Source: Bradyrhizobium arachidis (lineage in GTDB: Bacteria > Pseudomonadota > Alphaproteobacteria > Rhizobiales > Xanthobacteraceae). Taken from it: a stretch of DNA of 64,000 bases. Numbering within the stretch: position 1 is the first letter of the stretch; each line of letters opens with the position of its first letter. The DNA lies in NCBI RefSeq assembly GCF_024758505.1, contig NZ_CP077970.1:4774001-4838000 (forward strand), read 5' to 3'. The notes below the pieces were generated by a model. It was given only the letters and a program-made list of their open reading frames with translations, made no database searches and was not told where the DNA came from. Shown here one piece after another: positions 47,222 through 55,804 of the stretch. The position numbers were made by a program, and so were the translations under genes.

Positions 47222-47696
47222 CTCGTTTCCTCGCTCTGTTGTTTATTGTTTTGGTCTTCTCTTGGTGCCGTCCTTGGTGCTTGTTTTTCGTGCCGGTTCT
47301 TGTTTTTTCGTGCCATCGCCTCGCGCGGCCGGTCACGTGAGGCGCGGAGAATTGGTAGCGCGATCAGAGCAGAATTGATCGCGTCTGTCGAGAAATCCAA
47401 ATCGTGCGCATCTAGAACTAACGTTGCGTGCGAGCACGCACCAACATCGGTGGTGGCGGTGAACCGAAGCGCATCCTTTTGCGACGCACACAGTGGGTGC
47501 GACAGCCGGGCCGACGATCCCTACGCAATTACGCCGCAGTTTCGAATAAGCCTTCATAACCGCTTCGCGCGAAACGCTTTTCAGGCGTGGACAGGTTCGG
47601 GCGTGTTTCGACACGTGCCTAGACCTGGCCGCGGCGGCAACGTTAGAGTTCCAACCGGGCAGACTCCTGCCAGCAGAGATTCCAATAAGACCGACG
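47222..47696. other. Intergenic region (475 bp) between divergent genes
   Basis: No convincing ORF. Near 47279-47315 there is a direct repeat of ttcttgttttttcgtgcc-type units (cttg-tttttcgtgcc twice), which on the - strand precedes the sugar-binding protein and could be a regulator site. The rest is likely divergent promoters. Confidence 0.5.
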
Positions 47697-48515
47697 ATGG
47701 AGACCAGAATGATCAACCCGACGCAGCCCACGCGGCTTCGCCTGCGAAAATGGTTCGCGCTCGGGTCAACGCTGGCGCTGTTGTTGGGCGCCGCCGCCGT
47801 TGCCAACGCGCAAGGCCTGGTCAAGGGCGTGCAGGACGGCGCAGCCGCCGGCAACAAGGCGGCCGGTCCGGTCGGTGGCGTGCTCGGCGGTGCGATCGGC
47901 GGCGTGGTCGGCGTGTTCACCGGCGTGCTCGGGGTCAACAACAACCAGGCGCCGGCCGGTAAGGACGCCAAGGATTCCAGCAAGGATGCCAAGGACTCGA
48001 GCAAGGGCGGCAAGAACGCGGACGCCAAAGGTGCCAAGGATAGTGCGAAGGATGGTACGAAGGAGGGCGCCAAGGACAAGTCGGGCAAGGGCACCAAGAC
48101 TGCCAGGGCCGGCAAGGACAAGGACGTCACCGTCCTGACCCAGAACGGCGCGCCCCAGGTCACGGCCGAGCAGCTTGTCGCCAACAGCGACGCCTATATC
48201 GAGCGCATCAAGACCGAGCTGAACCTCACCTCCGACCAGGAGAAGCACTGGTACGGCTTCTCCAGCGCCATGCACTACCTCGGCCATAATGGTGCAGAGC
48301 GTCTCAACCTGCGGGTGGCGCGCGCCAAGCGCGATCCGCCCGACGACATCATCGAGCAGATGCGCAACGAGGCGCAGTTCCTGATCGACCGCGCCGCCGA
48401 TCAGCGCAACGTCGCCGACGCCGCCGAACCGCTGTTTTCGAGCCTGGACGACAAGCAGAAGCAGGTCTTCATCCAGGAGATGGTGCGGCTCAGCCACGAG
48501 CGCGGGCTGGATTGA
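47697..48515 (+). CDS. Exported glycine-zipper, lysine-rich protein with LTXXQ motif
   Basis: 272 residues: signal peptide (WFALGSTLALLLGAAAVANAQG), a glycine-zipper stretch (GPVGGVLGGAIGGVVGVFTGVLGV) at about 55-80, and a repetitive Lys/Asp-rich linker (KDAKDSSKDAKDSSKGGKNADAKGAKDSAKDG). A helical C-terminal domain follows (VANSDAYIERIKTELNLTSDQEKHWYGFSSAMHYL), with the LTxxQ motif of Spy/CpxP-like periplasmic proteins. The zipper suggests membrane insertion, the basic linker contact with peptidoglycan or LPS. ATG 47709 is an alternative start. Confidence 0.75.
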   Translation: METRMINPTQPTRLRLRKWFALGSTLALLLGAAAVANAQGLVKGVQDGAAAGNKAAGPVGGVLGGAIGGVVGVFTGVLGVNNNQAPAGKDAKDSSKDAKDSSKGGKNADAKGAKDSAKDGTKEGAKDKSGKGTKTARAGKDKDVTVLTQNGAPQVTAEQLVANSDAYIERIKTELNLTSDQEKHWYGFSSAMHYLGHNGAERLNLRVARAKRDPPDDIIEQMRNEAQFLIDRAADQRNVADAAEPLFSSLDDKQKQVFIQEMVRLSHERGLD

Positions 48516-48625
48516 TCAACTTGAATCGGATCTGGCGCGCCTGAATTAACGGCGCGTGCCACGAATTCGTGAATCCTCACGCAATCCCGCTTATGATTAG
48601 CTTCGTTTGATGTTGCGGGGCTGAC

Positions 48626-48994
48626 ATGGCTGGCGGACTCTCCGTTTTCCTGGTCGAAGACGAGGCGTTGATCCGGATGATGATCGCCGACATGGTGGAG
48701 GAGCTTGGCCACCGTGTCGTCGCGGAGGCGGATAATGTCCGGGACGCCAGCGCCTTCGCCATGACCGCGCAGTACGATTTCGCCATCCTCGACATCAATC
48801 TCATGGGCGTCTACGTCGACCCGGTCGCCGATCTGATCGAGCGGCGCCGCAAGCCATTCCTGTTCGCGACGGGTTACGGGCCGGAATTGCTGCCGTCATT
48901 GCTCAGGCGCAGACCAATCCTGCGCAAGCCGATCTCGATCGACCAGCTCAAGACCATGATCGACTCGCTGTTTCCCGAAGGGGTGCCGCACTGA
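48626..48994 (+). CDS. Single-domain response regulator
   Basis: 122 residues, receiver domain only: SVFLVEDEALIRMMIADMVEELGH (acidic pair), FAILDINLMG (phospho-acceptor Asp), FATGYG (Thr) and LRKPIS (Lys). No output domain, so it acts by protein contact, as in DivK- or phosphorelay-type proteins of alphaproteobacteria. No partner kinase is nearby. Confidence 0.9.
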   Translation: MAGGLSVFLVEDEALIRMMIADMVEELGHRVVAEADNVRDASAFAMTAQYDFAILDINLMGVYVDPVADLIERRRKPFLFATGYGPELLPSLLRRRPILRKPISIDQLKTMIDSLFPEGVPH

Positions 48995-49009
48995 CCCCGC
49001 CTGATCTGC

Positions 49010-49095
49010 GCGGGCCGCGAATAGCCGGGCCACCTTGCCCTGGGGTAGGTGGAAGGCGCGGCGCCCGGCTATCCTGCCGCAGCGGCGCGGCCCGC
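49010..49095. repeat. Nested palindromic element (three-way-junction-like)
   Basis: Outer arms gcgggccgcg (49010-49019) and cgcggcccgc (49086-49095) are perfect inverted repeats. Inner arms atagccgggc (49021-49030) and gcccggctat (49063-49072) are also perfect. The innermost cacct and aggtg pair, and a small ccg-cag-cgg hairpin sits at 49077-49085. As RNA or single-stranded DNA it would fold into a branched structure. Confidence 0.75.
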
Positions 49096-49400
49096 TCAAT
49101 TCGTCACGGGAACTTGAAGAAAAACGGACCGGATCGCGCCTGACTTATGGCCGACTCGCGGCCTTGTCGGGAACCCGAGGTGATACGACGGCGGCTTGCG
49201 AATGAGTGTCTTCGCCGGCCCTGGCTGCCGGCGCGCGCGCATTCTGAGGTGCTCGCAAATTATGCAACTCCGTGTTGCGCGCTCGCCACACACCGTTTCA
49301 AAAACCATGGGTGCGAGGTTTGCAACGAAGGTCCGTGATGGCCCCCCAGCGGCGAAGCAGTTACGCATTTACCGGCTGCAACGAATCGCAATGAAATGAA

Positions 49401-49416
49401 GCGCAACGCGTTGCGC
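49401..49416. promoter_or_regulatory. Perfect 16-bp palindrome at the autotransporter start
   Basis: GCGCAACGCGTTGCGC, ending 1 bp before the in-frame GTG at 49418. In RNA it gives a 6-bp stem with loop CGCG over the ribosome-binding region. Either an operator or a translation-blocking hairpin. Confidence 0.5.
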
Positions 49417-49429
49417 CGTGGAATCTGGA

Positions 49430-52400
49430 ATGGCTGGGGCAGGCGGCTCGCGACCCGCACGGCGTGCGTTGTCGATCACGACTTTGCTGGCGGTGACGGC
49501 GCTCCTGACCGGCGCAGTGCAGGCGCAGGATGCGACCTGGCAGACCAATCCGGGCTCAGGCAATTACAATGCCTCCGCCAACTGGAGCCCGGCAACCGTG
49601 CCGACCGGCACCGCCTTCTTCGGGACATCAAATACGACAGCGCTGTCGATCTCGTCTCCAAGCACGGTCGGCGGCTGGACCTTCAATGCCGGGGCCTCGA
49701 ACTACACCTTTACGATCTCGAACGCCGTTGATTTTGCCTTCACCGGTGCCGGCATCGTGGTCAACGGCGGCAGCGTCAGCATCACCAGCGGCGGCCTTGC
49801 CTTCCACAACAGCAGCACCGCCGGAAGCGCCAGCATCACCAACAATTTTGTTCTGCAATTTCTCGACAGCAGCACCGCCGGTACGTCCGCCATCACCAAC
49901 AATGGCATCGCGACTTTCGACAACACCAGCAGCGCCGGCAGCGCCACCGTCACCACGAACGCCGGCGGCGGAACCTTCATCCGCAGTTCAGCGAACGGGG
50001 GAACCGCGCGTTTCATTCTGAACGGCACCGGCTATCTCGACATCTCGCAAATCACCACCGGCAGCACCACTGTCGGCTCGATCGAAGGCGATGGCGCCGT
50101 CCGGCTGGGCTCGAAGAACCTCACGGTTGGCGGCAACAATCTCTCGACGACATTTTCGGGCGTCATCCAGGACGGCGGCACGGGAGGCGGCACGGGCGCC
50201 TCGCTGACCAAGACCGGCACCGGCACGCTCACCTTGTCGAGCGCCAACAGCTACACCGGCGGAACGACCGTCACCGGCGGCCTCATCAACTTCAACGCGG
50301 CCAGCAATTTCGGCTCGGGTCTGATCACGCTCAATGGCGGCGGCCTGCAATGGGCCGCGGGCACGACGACCGACATTTCGTCCAAACTGGCGGCCATCGG
50401 CGCCGGCGGTGCCACGTTCGACACGAATGCCAACGTGATCAACTTCGCCACCGCGCTGTCCGGCACCGGCGGCCTGACCGTGACCGGCGCCGGTACGCTG
50501 ACGCTGTCGGGCGTCAACACCTACGCCGGCGCAACCACGGTCAACCACGGCGTCTTGGGCGTGAACGGCACGCTGGCTTCGCCCACGATCAATATCGCCA
50601 ACAACACCTCCGGCATGATCTACCTGAACGCCAGCACGGCCGGCAGCGCCAGCATCACCAACGACGGGAATCTGGTGTTCGCCAATACCAGCACGGCCGG
50701 CACTGCCACGATCACCAACAACTACAATCTGCAATTCGGAGACTTCGCCACGGCCGGCAGCGCTGTGATCACCAACAACGGCGTCCTCATGGAGTTCGTC
50801 GACCACAGCACGGCGGGCAGCGCCACCATCACCAACAACACGTTTCTGAACTTCTTCAGCAACGCCACGGCCGGCAACGCGGCCATCACCAACGGTGCTG
50901 CAGCCGGTACCGATTTCAGCACGACGTCCGGTCTCAATAACGACAACAAGATCAGCGCAGGCTCGATCGCCGGAGGCGGCACCTTCGCCCTAGGCCAGAA
51001 CGAGCTCACGGTCGGCAGCAACAATCTCTCGACAACCGTCACCGGCAGCATCATCGACGGCGGCCTCGGGGGCGGCACGGGCGCCTCGCTGATCAAGGTC
51101 GGCACCGGCAAGCTGACGCTGGAGGGCAACAACACCTATACCGGCGCCACCACGGTCGATGGCGGCATCCTGGCGGTCAACGGCTCGATCGCATCCTCGG
51201 TCCTGACCACGGTCAATGCCGGCGGCACACTCGGCGGCAATGGCTTCGTCGGCAACACTTTGATCAATGGCGGCGCGCTGGCGCCCGGCAATTCGATCGG
51301 GCTCCTGACGGTGCAGGGCAGCCTGACCTTCACGGCGGCCTCGAGCTACATGGTGGAGGTCTCGCCGGCGACTGCCGACCGCACCAATGTCACGGGCACG
51401 GCGACGCTCGGCAACGCCACGGTGAATGCGACGTTTGCGCCCGGCACCTATGTGGCCAAGCAGTACACCATCGTGCACGCGAACAGCATCAACGGATCGT
51501 TCTCGTCTCTGGTCAACACCAATCTGCCGTCGGGCTTCGCACCGAGCCTGAGCTACGACACCCAGAACGCCTATCTCAACCTCGTGCTCTCCTTCACGCC
51601 GCCGTCCGGCAACCTCAACATCAACCAGCAGAACGTCGCCAACGCGCTCATCAACTTCTTCAACAGCAACGGCACGATTCCGATCGTGTTCGGCAGCCTT
51701 ACGCCGGCCGGCCTGACGCAGATCTCGGGCGAAGTTGGCAGCGCGCCGCAGCAGGCGACGTTCAACGCCATGAACCAGTTCATGGGCCTGATGACTGATC
51801 CGTTCATCTCCGGCCGCGGCGATCCCGTCAGTGCCGGCGGCTCGCCGAACGCATACACGGATGAGAGCATGGCTTATGCCGCGACGGGCAGGGGCCGCGG
51901 CAAGAGCGAGCGCGATGCCTATGCGGCCGTCTACACCAAGGCGCCGGTTGCGCCGTCGTTCGAGCAGCGCTGGAGCATTTGGGCCGCGGGCTTCGGCGGC
52001 TCGCAAAATACGGATGGCAACGCCATCGTCGGATCCAACAACACGACCAGCAGCCTTTATGCCACGGCAGTCGGTGCCGATTATCGCGTCTCGCGCGATA
52101 CGCTCGTTGGCTTCGCGCTCGCCGGCGGCGGCACCAATTTCACCGTCGCAAACGCGCTCGGCGGTGGCCGCTCGGACCTGTTCCAGGCCGGCGCCTTTTT
52201 CCGTCACATCGTCGGACCCGCCTACGTCACCGGCGCACTCGCCTATGGCTGGCAGGACGTCGTCACCGACCGCACGGTGACGGTCGCCGCCATCGATCGC
52301 CTGCGCGCCGAGTTCAACGCCAATGCCTGGTCCGGGCGGCTCGAGGGCGGCTATCGTTTCGTTGCGCAGGGCATCGGCCTGACGCCCTATGCCGCCGCGC

Positions 52401-52807
52401 AAGTGGCCGCCTTCGATCTGCCTGCTTATGCCGAGCAGGCGATCGTCGGCAGCAACCAGTTTGCGCTGGCCTACAACGCCAGGAGCGTCACCGACACCCG
52501 CACTGAGCTTGGCCTTCGCACCGACAAATCCTTCGCCCAGGCCGACGGCATCGTCACGCTGCGCGGCCGCATGGCCTGGGCGCACGATTTCAATCCGGAT
52601 CGTGCCATCGGGGCCACGTTCCAGACGCTGCCCGGCGCGAGCTTCGTCGTGAACGGCGCCGCCATGGCCGCGGATTCCGCGCTGGTGACCGGCGCCGTCG
52701 AGAAGAAGTGGCTCAGTGGCTGGTCAGCCGCCGGAACATTTGAAGGTGAGTTTTCGAGCGTCACGCGCTCCTACGCCGGCAAGGGCGTCGTCCGCTACGC
52801 CTGGTGA
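49430..52807 (+). CDS. Autotransporter outer membrane protein with PATR and STAG repeats
   Basis: About 1125 residues. It has a signal peptide ending VQAQDATW, a beta-helix passenger (about 30-800) and a C-terminal autotransporter barrel (about 860-1125). The barrel runs RWSIWAAGFGGSQNTDG ... DYRVSRDTLVGFALAGGG and ends in an aromatic residue, VVRYAW. The passenger carries eight roughly 18-25-residue units with core STAGSASITNN, and at least three PATR units (GTGTLTLSSANSYTGGTTV, GAGTLTLSGVNTYAGATTV, GTGKLTLEGNNTYTGATTV). It is secreted by type V secretion to the cell surface, probably for adhesion or aggregation. ATG 49430 or GTG 49418 may start it. Confidence 0.9.
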   Translation: MAGAGGSRPARRALSITTLLAVTALLTGAVQAQDATWQTNPGSGNYNASANWSPATVPTGTAFFGTSNTTALSISSPSTVGGWTFNAGASNYTFTISNAVDFAFTGAGIVVNGGSVSITSGGLAFHNSSTAGSASITNNFVLQFLDSSTAGTSAITNNGIATFDNTSSAGSATVTTNAGGGTFIRSSANGGTARFILNGTGYLDISQITTGSTTVGSIEGDGAVRLGSKNLTVGGNNLSTTFSGVIQDGGTGGGTGASLTKTGTGTLTLSSANSYTGGTTVTGGLINFNAASNFGSGLITLNGGGLQWAAGTTTDISSKLAAIGAGGATFDTNANVINFATALSGTGGLTVTGAGTLTLSGVNTYAGATTVNHGVLGVNGTLASPTINIANNTSGMIYLNASTAGSASITNDGNLVFANTSTAGTATITNNYNLQFGDFATAGSAVITNNGVLMEFVDHSTAGSATITNNTFLNFFSNATAGNAAITNGAAAGTDFSTTSGLNNDNKISAGSIAGGGTFALGQNELTVGSNNLSTTVTGSIIDGGLGGGTGASLIKVGTGKLTLEGNNTYTGATTVDGGILAVNGSIASSVLTTVNAGGTLGGNGFVGNTLINGGALAPGNSIGLLTVQGSLTFTAASSYMVEVSPATADRTNVTGTATLGNATVNATFAPGTYVAKQYTIVHANSINGSFSSLVNTNLPSGFAPSLSYDTQNAYLNLVLSFTPPSGNLNINQQNVANALINFFNSNGTIPIVFGSLTPAGLTQISGEVGSAPQQATFNAMNQFMGLMTDPFISGRGDPVSAGGSPNAYTDESMAYAATGRGRGKSERDAYAAVYTKAPVAPSFEQRWSIWAAGFGGSQNTDGNAIVGSNNTTSSLYATAVGADYRVSRDTLVGFALAGGGTNFTVANALGGGRSDLFQAGAFFRHIVGPAYVTGALAYGWQDVVTDRTVTVAAIDRLRAEFNANAWSGRLEGGYRFVAQGIGLTPYAAAQVAAFDLPAYAEQAIVGSNQFALAYNARSVTDTRTELGLRTDKSFAQADGIVTLRGRMAWAHDFNPDRAIGATFQTLPGASFVVNGAAMAADSALVTGAVEKKWLSGWSAAGTFEGEFSSVTRSYAGKGVVRYAW

Positions 52808-52923
52808 GCTACCGCCGCTGCAGTGCAAAGCGCGCCGCATTGCACAATGGATTGCCCCGGCGCAACCCGGGCGCATGCAATTCGTTTAGGCATTCTGACT
52901 ATCGTTCGAGCGAACAAGGCAGA

Positions 52924-53175
52924 ATGCGGATGGACGACAAGCGAAAGCACCCGCGCGTCGAAATCGAAGAGCTGGCCTATGTGTCATCAGGCGGCTCGGT
53001 GATGAGCTGCGTGGTTCGCAACATCTCGGCCGCGGGCGCGGCGATCGACGTCGATAACCCCGCCTTTGTCCCGCAACGTTTCCGACTGGTCCTGGCGAAG
53101 GATTCGACCGTTCACGACTGCCGGGTGATCTGGATCCAGAAGAACCGGATCGGCCTCGCTTTCATCGACGGGTAG
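52924..53175 (+). CDS. PilZ-domain protein
   Basis: 83 residues: KRKHPRVEIEELAYVSSGGSVMSCVVRNISAAGAAIDVDNPAFVPQRFRLVLA...CRVIWIQKNRIGLAFID. The RxxxR motif (RKHPR) and the NISAAG motif (for D/NxSxxG) of cyclic-di-GMP-binding PilZ domains are present, with N in place of D. Single-domain PilZ proteins act as c-di-GMP adaptors. ATG 52924; the frame is open to 52804 without homology. Confidence 0.88.
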   Translation: MRMDDKRKHPRVEIEELAYVSSGGSVMSCVVRNISAAGAAIDVDNPAFVPQRFRLVLAKDSTVHDCRVIWIQKNRIGLAFIDG

Positions 53176-53275
53176 GACGGGCGCTGACTCCCGGATGGGA
53201 CGAATTTCCTGCGCCGCCGACGCCGATAGTGCTAGCTTGTCGATTATCGGGATTGGATTGGCCAAGGCACTCGTC

Positions 53276-54007
53276 ATGACTCCGGAGCCTGCCACGATCT
53301 GCCTGGGCTGCTGGCAGAACATGCATCTGCCGGTCCCCCTGCGTGGGCCATTGTCGGCGCCGTTTCGCCTGTTCGGCATCAGGCCGAGCCGGATGAACCC
53401 GAATACCTGCACCATCTGCGAGATGGCGTTTTCGCGGGTGATGAAGGCCCGCGCCGTCACCATCGACGCGTCAATCATGTTTGCGGACTTGCGCGGTTAC
53501 ACGGCGTTGACCCAGACGCTTGCGCAGGCCGAGCTGACCTCGCTTCTCGATGCCTTCTACGACGACTGCGCGGCGGCGATCTGGCGCTATGACGGCCTCT
53601 TGAACAAGACGATCGGCGATGCCGTGTTTGCGATCTTCAATTTTCCGGTGCGGCAGCCCGATCACGCGGTGCAGGCGCTGCTTGCCGCCCGCGACATCCA
53701 GGCGCGCTTCAGCCGCAGGCGCGAGGAGCTCGCCCGCGCCATCGGCGCCGGCGGCCACGAACTCGGCATCGGGATCGGCGTTGACAGCGGAGAAACCAAT
53801 TTTGGCGAATTCGGCCAAACCCATCGCGACCTGACCGCGGTTGGGACCGTGGTGAACCGCGCGGCGCGCGCGCAGGCCGCGGCCGGACCCGGCGAGATCA
53901 TGGTCACGCAGACGGTGAAGGACCGGACCGGCGACATGGTCGGGGGGAGCGGCCGCGAGCACATGCTGAAGGGCTTTCAGCAACCGGTAACCCTGTTTGC
54001 GGGGTAA
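53276..54007 (+). CDS. Class III adenylate/guanylate cyclase with N-terminal Cys pairs
   Basis: 243 residues. The N-terminus has two CxxC pairs (ICLGCWQNM and NTCTICEMAF) about 33 residues apart, which could hold zinc or an iron centre. The cyclase domain follows: ASIMFADLRGYTALTQTL (metal Asp), LNKTIGDAVFAIFNFPV (second metal Asp), GIGIGVDSGETNFGEFGQTHRDLTAVGTVVNRAARAQAAAGPGEIMVTQ (the transition-state Asn/Arg). It makes cAMP or cGMP. ATG 53276 is preferred; the frame is open to 53195 without homology. Confidence 0.85.
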   Translation: MTPEPATICLGCWQNMHLPVPLRGPLSAPFRLFGIRPSRMNPNTCTICEMAFSRVMKARAVTIDASIMFADLRGYTALTQTLAQAELTSLLDAFYDDCAAAIWRYDGLLNKTIGDAVFAIFNFPVRQPDHAVQALLAARDIQARFSRRREELARAIGAGGHELGIGIGVDSGETNFGEFGQTHRDLTAVGTVVNRAARAQAAAGPGEIMVTQTVKDRTGDMVGGSGREHMLKGFQQPVTLFAG

Positions 54008-54008
54008 C

Positions 54009-54102
54009 GTATGATCCGGACCCGAAGGGCCGCGTTTGCGCTAAGTGCGCAGCGGTTTTCCCTCGCGAAAAACGCGGAATGCGTTTGCGCGGAGATCATG
54101 CG
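54009..54102. repeat. Palindromic intergenic repeat, variant of the 30123 family
   Basis: cgtatgatccgga at the left and ggagatcatgcg at the right frame a region with agcggttttccctcgcgaaaa. This resembles the gagcatgatccggaaaa family but is longer and diverged. It starts 2 bp after the cyclase stop. Confidence 0.7.
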
Positions 54103-54125
54103 CCTTCAGAGCCACAAACACGAAC

Positions 54126-54143
54126 GGCCGCCCGAGGGCGGCC
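54126..54143. terminator. Hairpin downstream of the 51-aa ORF
   Basis: Perfect 8-bp GC stem (ggccgccc / gggcggcc) with a 2-nt loop, followed on the - strand by cgttcgtgtttg. Probably ends transcription of the small gene. Confidence 0.5.
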
Positions 54144-54168
54144 ATTCGATGGATGTGCTGGAATGCCT

Positions 54169-54324
54169 TTAGGCGAGGAAGGCGCTCAGATCGACGCCGG
54201 CAGCCATCGCGCCGAAAGACGCAACCAGACCGACGCAGCAGAACAGCAGCAGCGTCTTGAACGACTGGTCAATGGTGCGGGATTCAACGGCGGCCGGAAT
54301 CGCGGCGAGAGAAATCATGCTCAT
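54169..54324 (-). CDS. Small membrane protein (51 aa), unknown function
   Basis: From ATG 54324, preceded by ggggggt, the - strand encodes MSMISLAAIPAAVESRTIDQ, a central hydrophobic helix (SFKTLLLFCCVGLVASFGAMAAGVDL) and the end SAFLA, TAA at 54171-54169. One membrane segment with two adjacent cysteines. The Shine-Dalgarno, the hairpin after the stop and the clean helix make it a likely real gene. I do not recognise it. Confidence 0.65.
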   Translation of the reverse strand: MSMISLAAIPAAVESRTIDQSFKTLLLFCCVGLVASFGAMAAGVDLSAFLA

Positions 54325-54482
54325 GTCAGTACCCCCCTTTGTTGCCCCTGAATTGCATCAGGTGAGGGAACTCTTAGAGCAAAAAGTTTGACGCGAGCTT
54401 GCCAGGGATCCTTAACGGAATCGCAATCGGCGCGTGGACTCGCGGGCGTACCGCGGCACCATCAGCAAGATCGAGGCTGCGC

Positions 54483-54686
54483 TCAGCTGCGTGTATTTCG
54501 CAGCACCTTGGCGATGGTCTGGGCCGTCATCGCGGCACGGTCGGAAGCCCGCTGTGCGGCCAGCCGATCCTTGGCCTTTTCGGCGATCAGGAGCTCGATC
54601 AAGGCCATTCGCTTGTCGTCATCGTCAGCTTCGCTCAGAAGCTGGTGATAGCGATGATAGTCAAATCCGATATCTGGCTTACGCAT
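54483..54686 (-). CDS. Small conserved protein of unknown function (67 aa)
   Basis: From ATG 54686: MRKPDIGFDYHRYHQLLSEADDDDKRMALIELLIAEKAKDRLAAQRASDRAAMTAQTIAKVLRNTRS, a soluble, highly charged, all-helical peptide. The frame extends to 54833 without coding character. Helical amphipathic pattern suggests a protein-binding role; similar short proteins are frequent in Bradyrhizobium. Confidence 0.6.
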   Translation of the reverse strand: MRKPDIGFDYHRYHQLLSEADDDDKRMALIELLIAEKAKDRLAAQRASDRAAMTAQTIAKVLRNTRS

Positions 54687-54829
54687 GCAACGCCCCCGCA
54701 CGCACTCCACGACTGGAGAATTGTTCCTCAACCCGTGGCGGTCGGCAAGATGGAACTCGCGCTTAGGGATGCAATCGCCCCAATGAGTTGTGAATTGCGC
54801 GGCCGCGCGGTGTCGCTGCAACCGGCCAC

Positions 54830-55804
54830 TCACGCCGTATGGTGATCGGAAAAGGCCTTCAGGCCCTCAAAACTCGCATCGGGCTTCGTCACCAGGCTGG
54901 TCGGGATGTTGCGAAGGTAGCCCTCAAAATTTCCCTTGGCTTCGAATCGCTTGCGGAAGTCGGAGGCGGCGAGGAATTTTGGAAAGCGCGGCACGATTCC
55001 GCCGGCGATATAGACGCCGCCGCGGGCGCAAAAGGTCAGAGCCAGATTGCCGGCGACGGACCCGAGCAGGCCGCAAAACATCTCGAGCGCGGCGTGGCTG
55101 AGCTTGCAACTGCCATCGAGCGCGGCGGTCGTGATGCCGGCGGCGTCGCGCTTCGGGGCGGGAATCCCTTCGACCTCCGCAAGCGCCTCGTACAGGTTCT
55201 GCAAGCCGGCGCCCGACAGCGCGCCCCTTTCGATGCAGACGAAGCCAAGGCGCTTCCGCATGCGGTCAACCACATGCTCCTCGCGCTCCGTTTCCGGAGG
55301 AAGGGTGGCATGGCCGGCTTCCGTGATCACGGCGATACGGGCGCCGTTGCGCTCGACGAGGCAGGAGGCGCCAAAGCCCGTTCCCGGGCCAAGCACCAGC
55401 ATCGGCGCGCCCGAAACCCCGGCCTTGCCGCCGAGCGGGAGCAGGTCGGCCGGCTGCAGCGCCGGCAGTGACCAGGCCAGCACCTCGAAATCGTTGAGGA
55501 CATGGACCGTGTCGAAGGCGAAGGCCGGCCGCAGCTCGGCACCGTCGATGATCCAGGGGCTGTTGGTCATGACGCAGCGATTGTTCTCGACCGGTCCGGC
55601 TACCGCGAGGACGGCCGTCGTGACCGGCGCGGACAGGACGCTCCGGGAGAGGACGTCCGCAATCGCATCCTTGACGGTCGGAAAGTCCGCGACCCTGACG
55701 TAGGTGACGGCGCCGACGGCCCCGTCCTCGACCAGCGCAAAGCGCGCATTGGTTCCGCCGATGTCGGCGAGCAAGGCGTATCCTCTCGTCCTGCTGTCAC
55801 TCAT
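54830..55804 (-). CDS. glk: Glucokinase
   Basis: 324-residue bacterial glucokinase (PF02685 type): N-terminal phosphate-binding LLADIGGTNARFALVEDG, VAGPVENN, MTNSPWIID (Asp region), LGPGTGFGASCLV, EAGHATLPPETERE and the C-terminal GGVYIAGGIVPRFPKFLAASDFRKRFEAKG. Phosphorylates glucose for the Entner-Doudoroff pathway. ATG 55804. Confidence 0.94.
   Translation of the reverse strand: MSDSRTRGYALLADIGGTNARFALVEDGAVGAVTYVRVADFPTVKDAIADVLSRSVLSAPVTTAVLAVAGPVENNRCVMTNSPWIIDGAELRPAFAFDTVHVLNDFEVLAWSLPALQPADLLPLGGKAGVSGAPMLVLGPGTGFGASCLVERNGARIAVITEAGHATLPPETEREEHVVDRMRKRLGFVCIERGALSGAGLQNLYEALAEVEGIPAPKRDAAGITTAALDGSCKLSHAALEMFCGLLGSVAGNLALTFCARGGVYIAGGIVPRFPKFLAASDFRKRFEAKGNFEGYLRNIPTSLVTKPDASFEGLKAFSDHHTA

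Larger units (their letters stand above)
48995..49429. other. Intergenic region (435 bp) before the autotransporter
   Basis: No convincing ORF. It contains a nested palindrome at 49010-49095 and a perfect 16-bp palindrome at 49401-49416, both listed separately. Between them I see only unassigned sequence, probably the autotransporter promoter. Confidence 0.6.

Noticed and set aside
49800..50900. Repeated DNA that could suggest a CRISPR array
   Set aside because: The repeats are imperfect, unevenly spaced and in frame; they encode the STAG units of the autotransporter.
50990..52585. A 531-codon open frame on the - strand opposite the autotransporter
   Set aside because: Arg/Gly/Ala-rich antisense translation with no domain; the + frame has the signal peptide, repeats and barrel.
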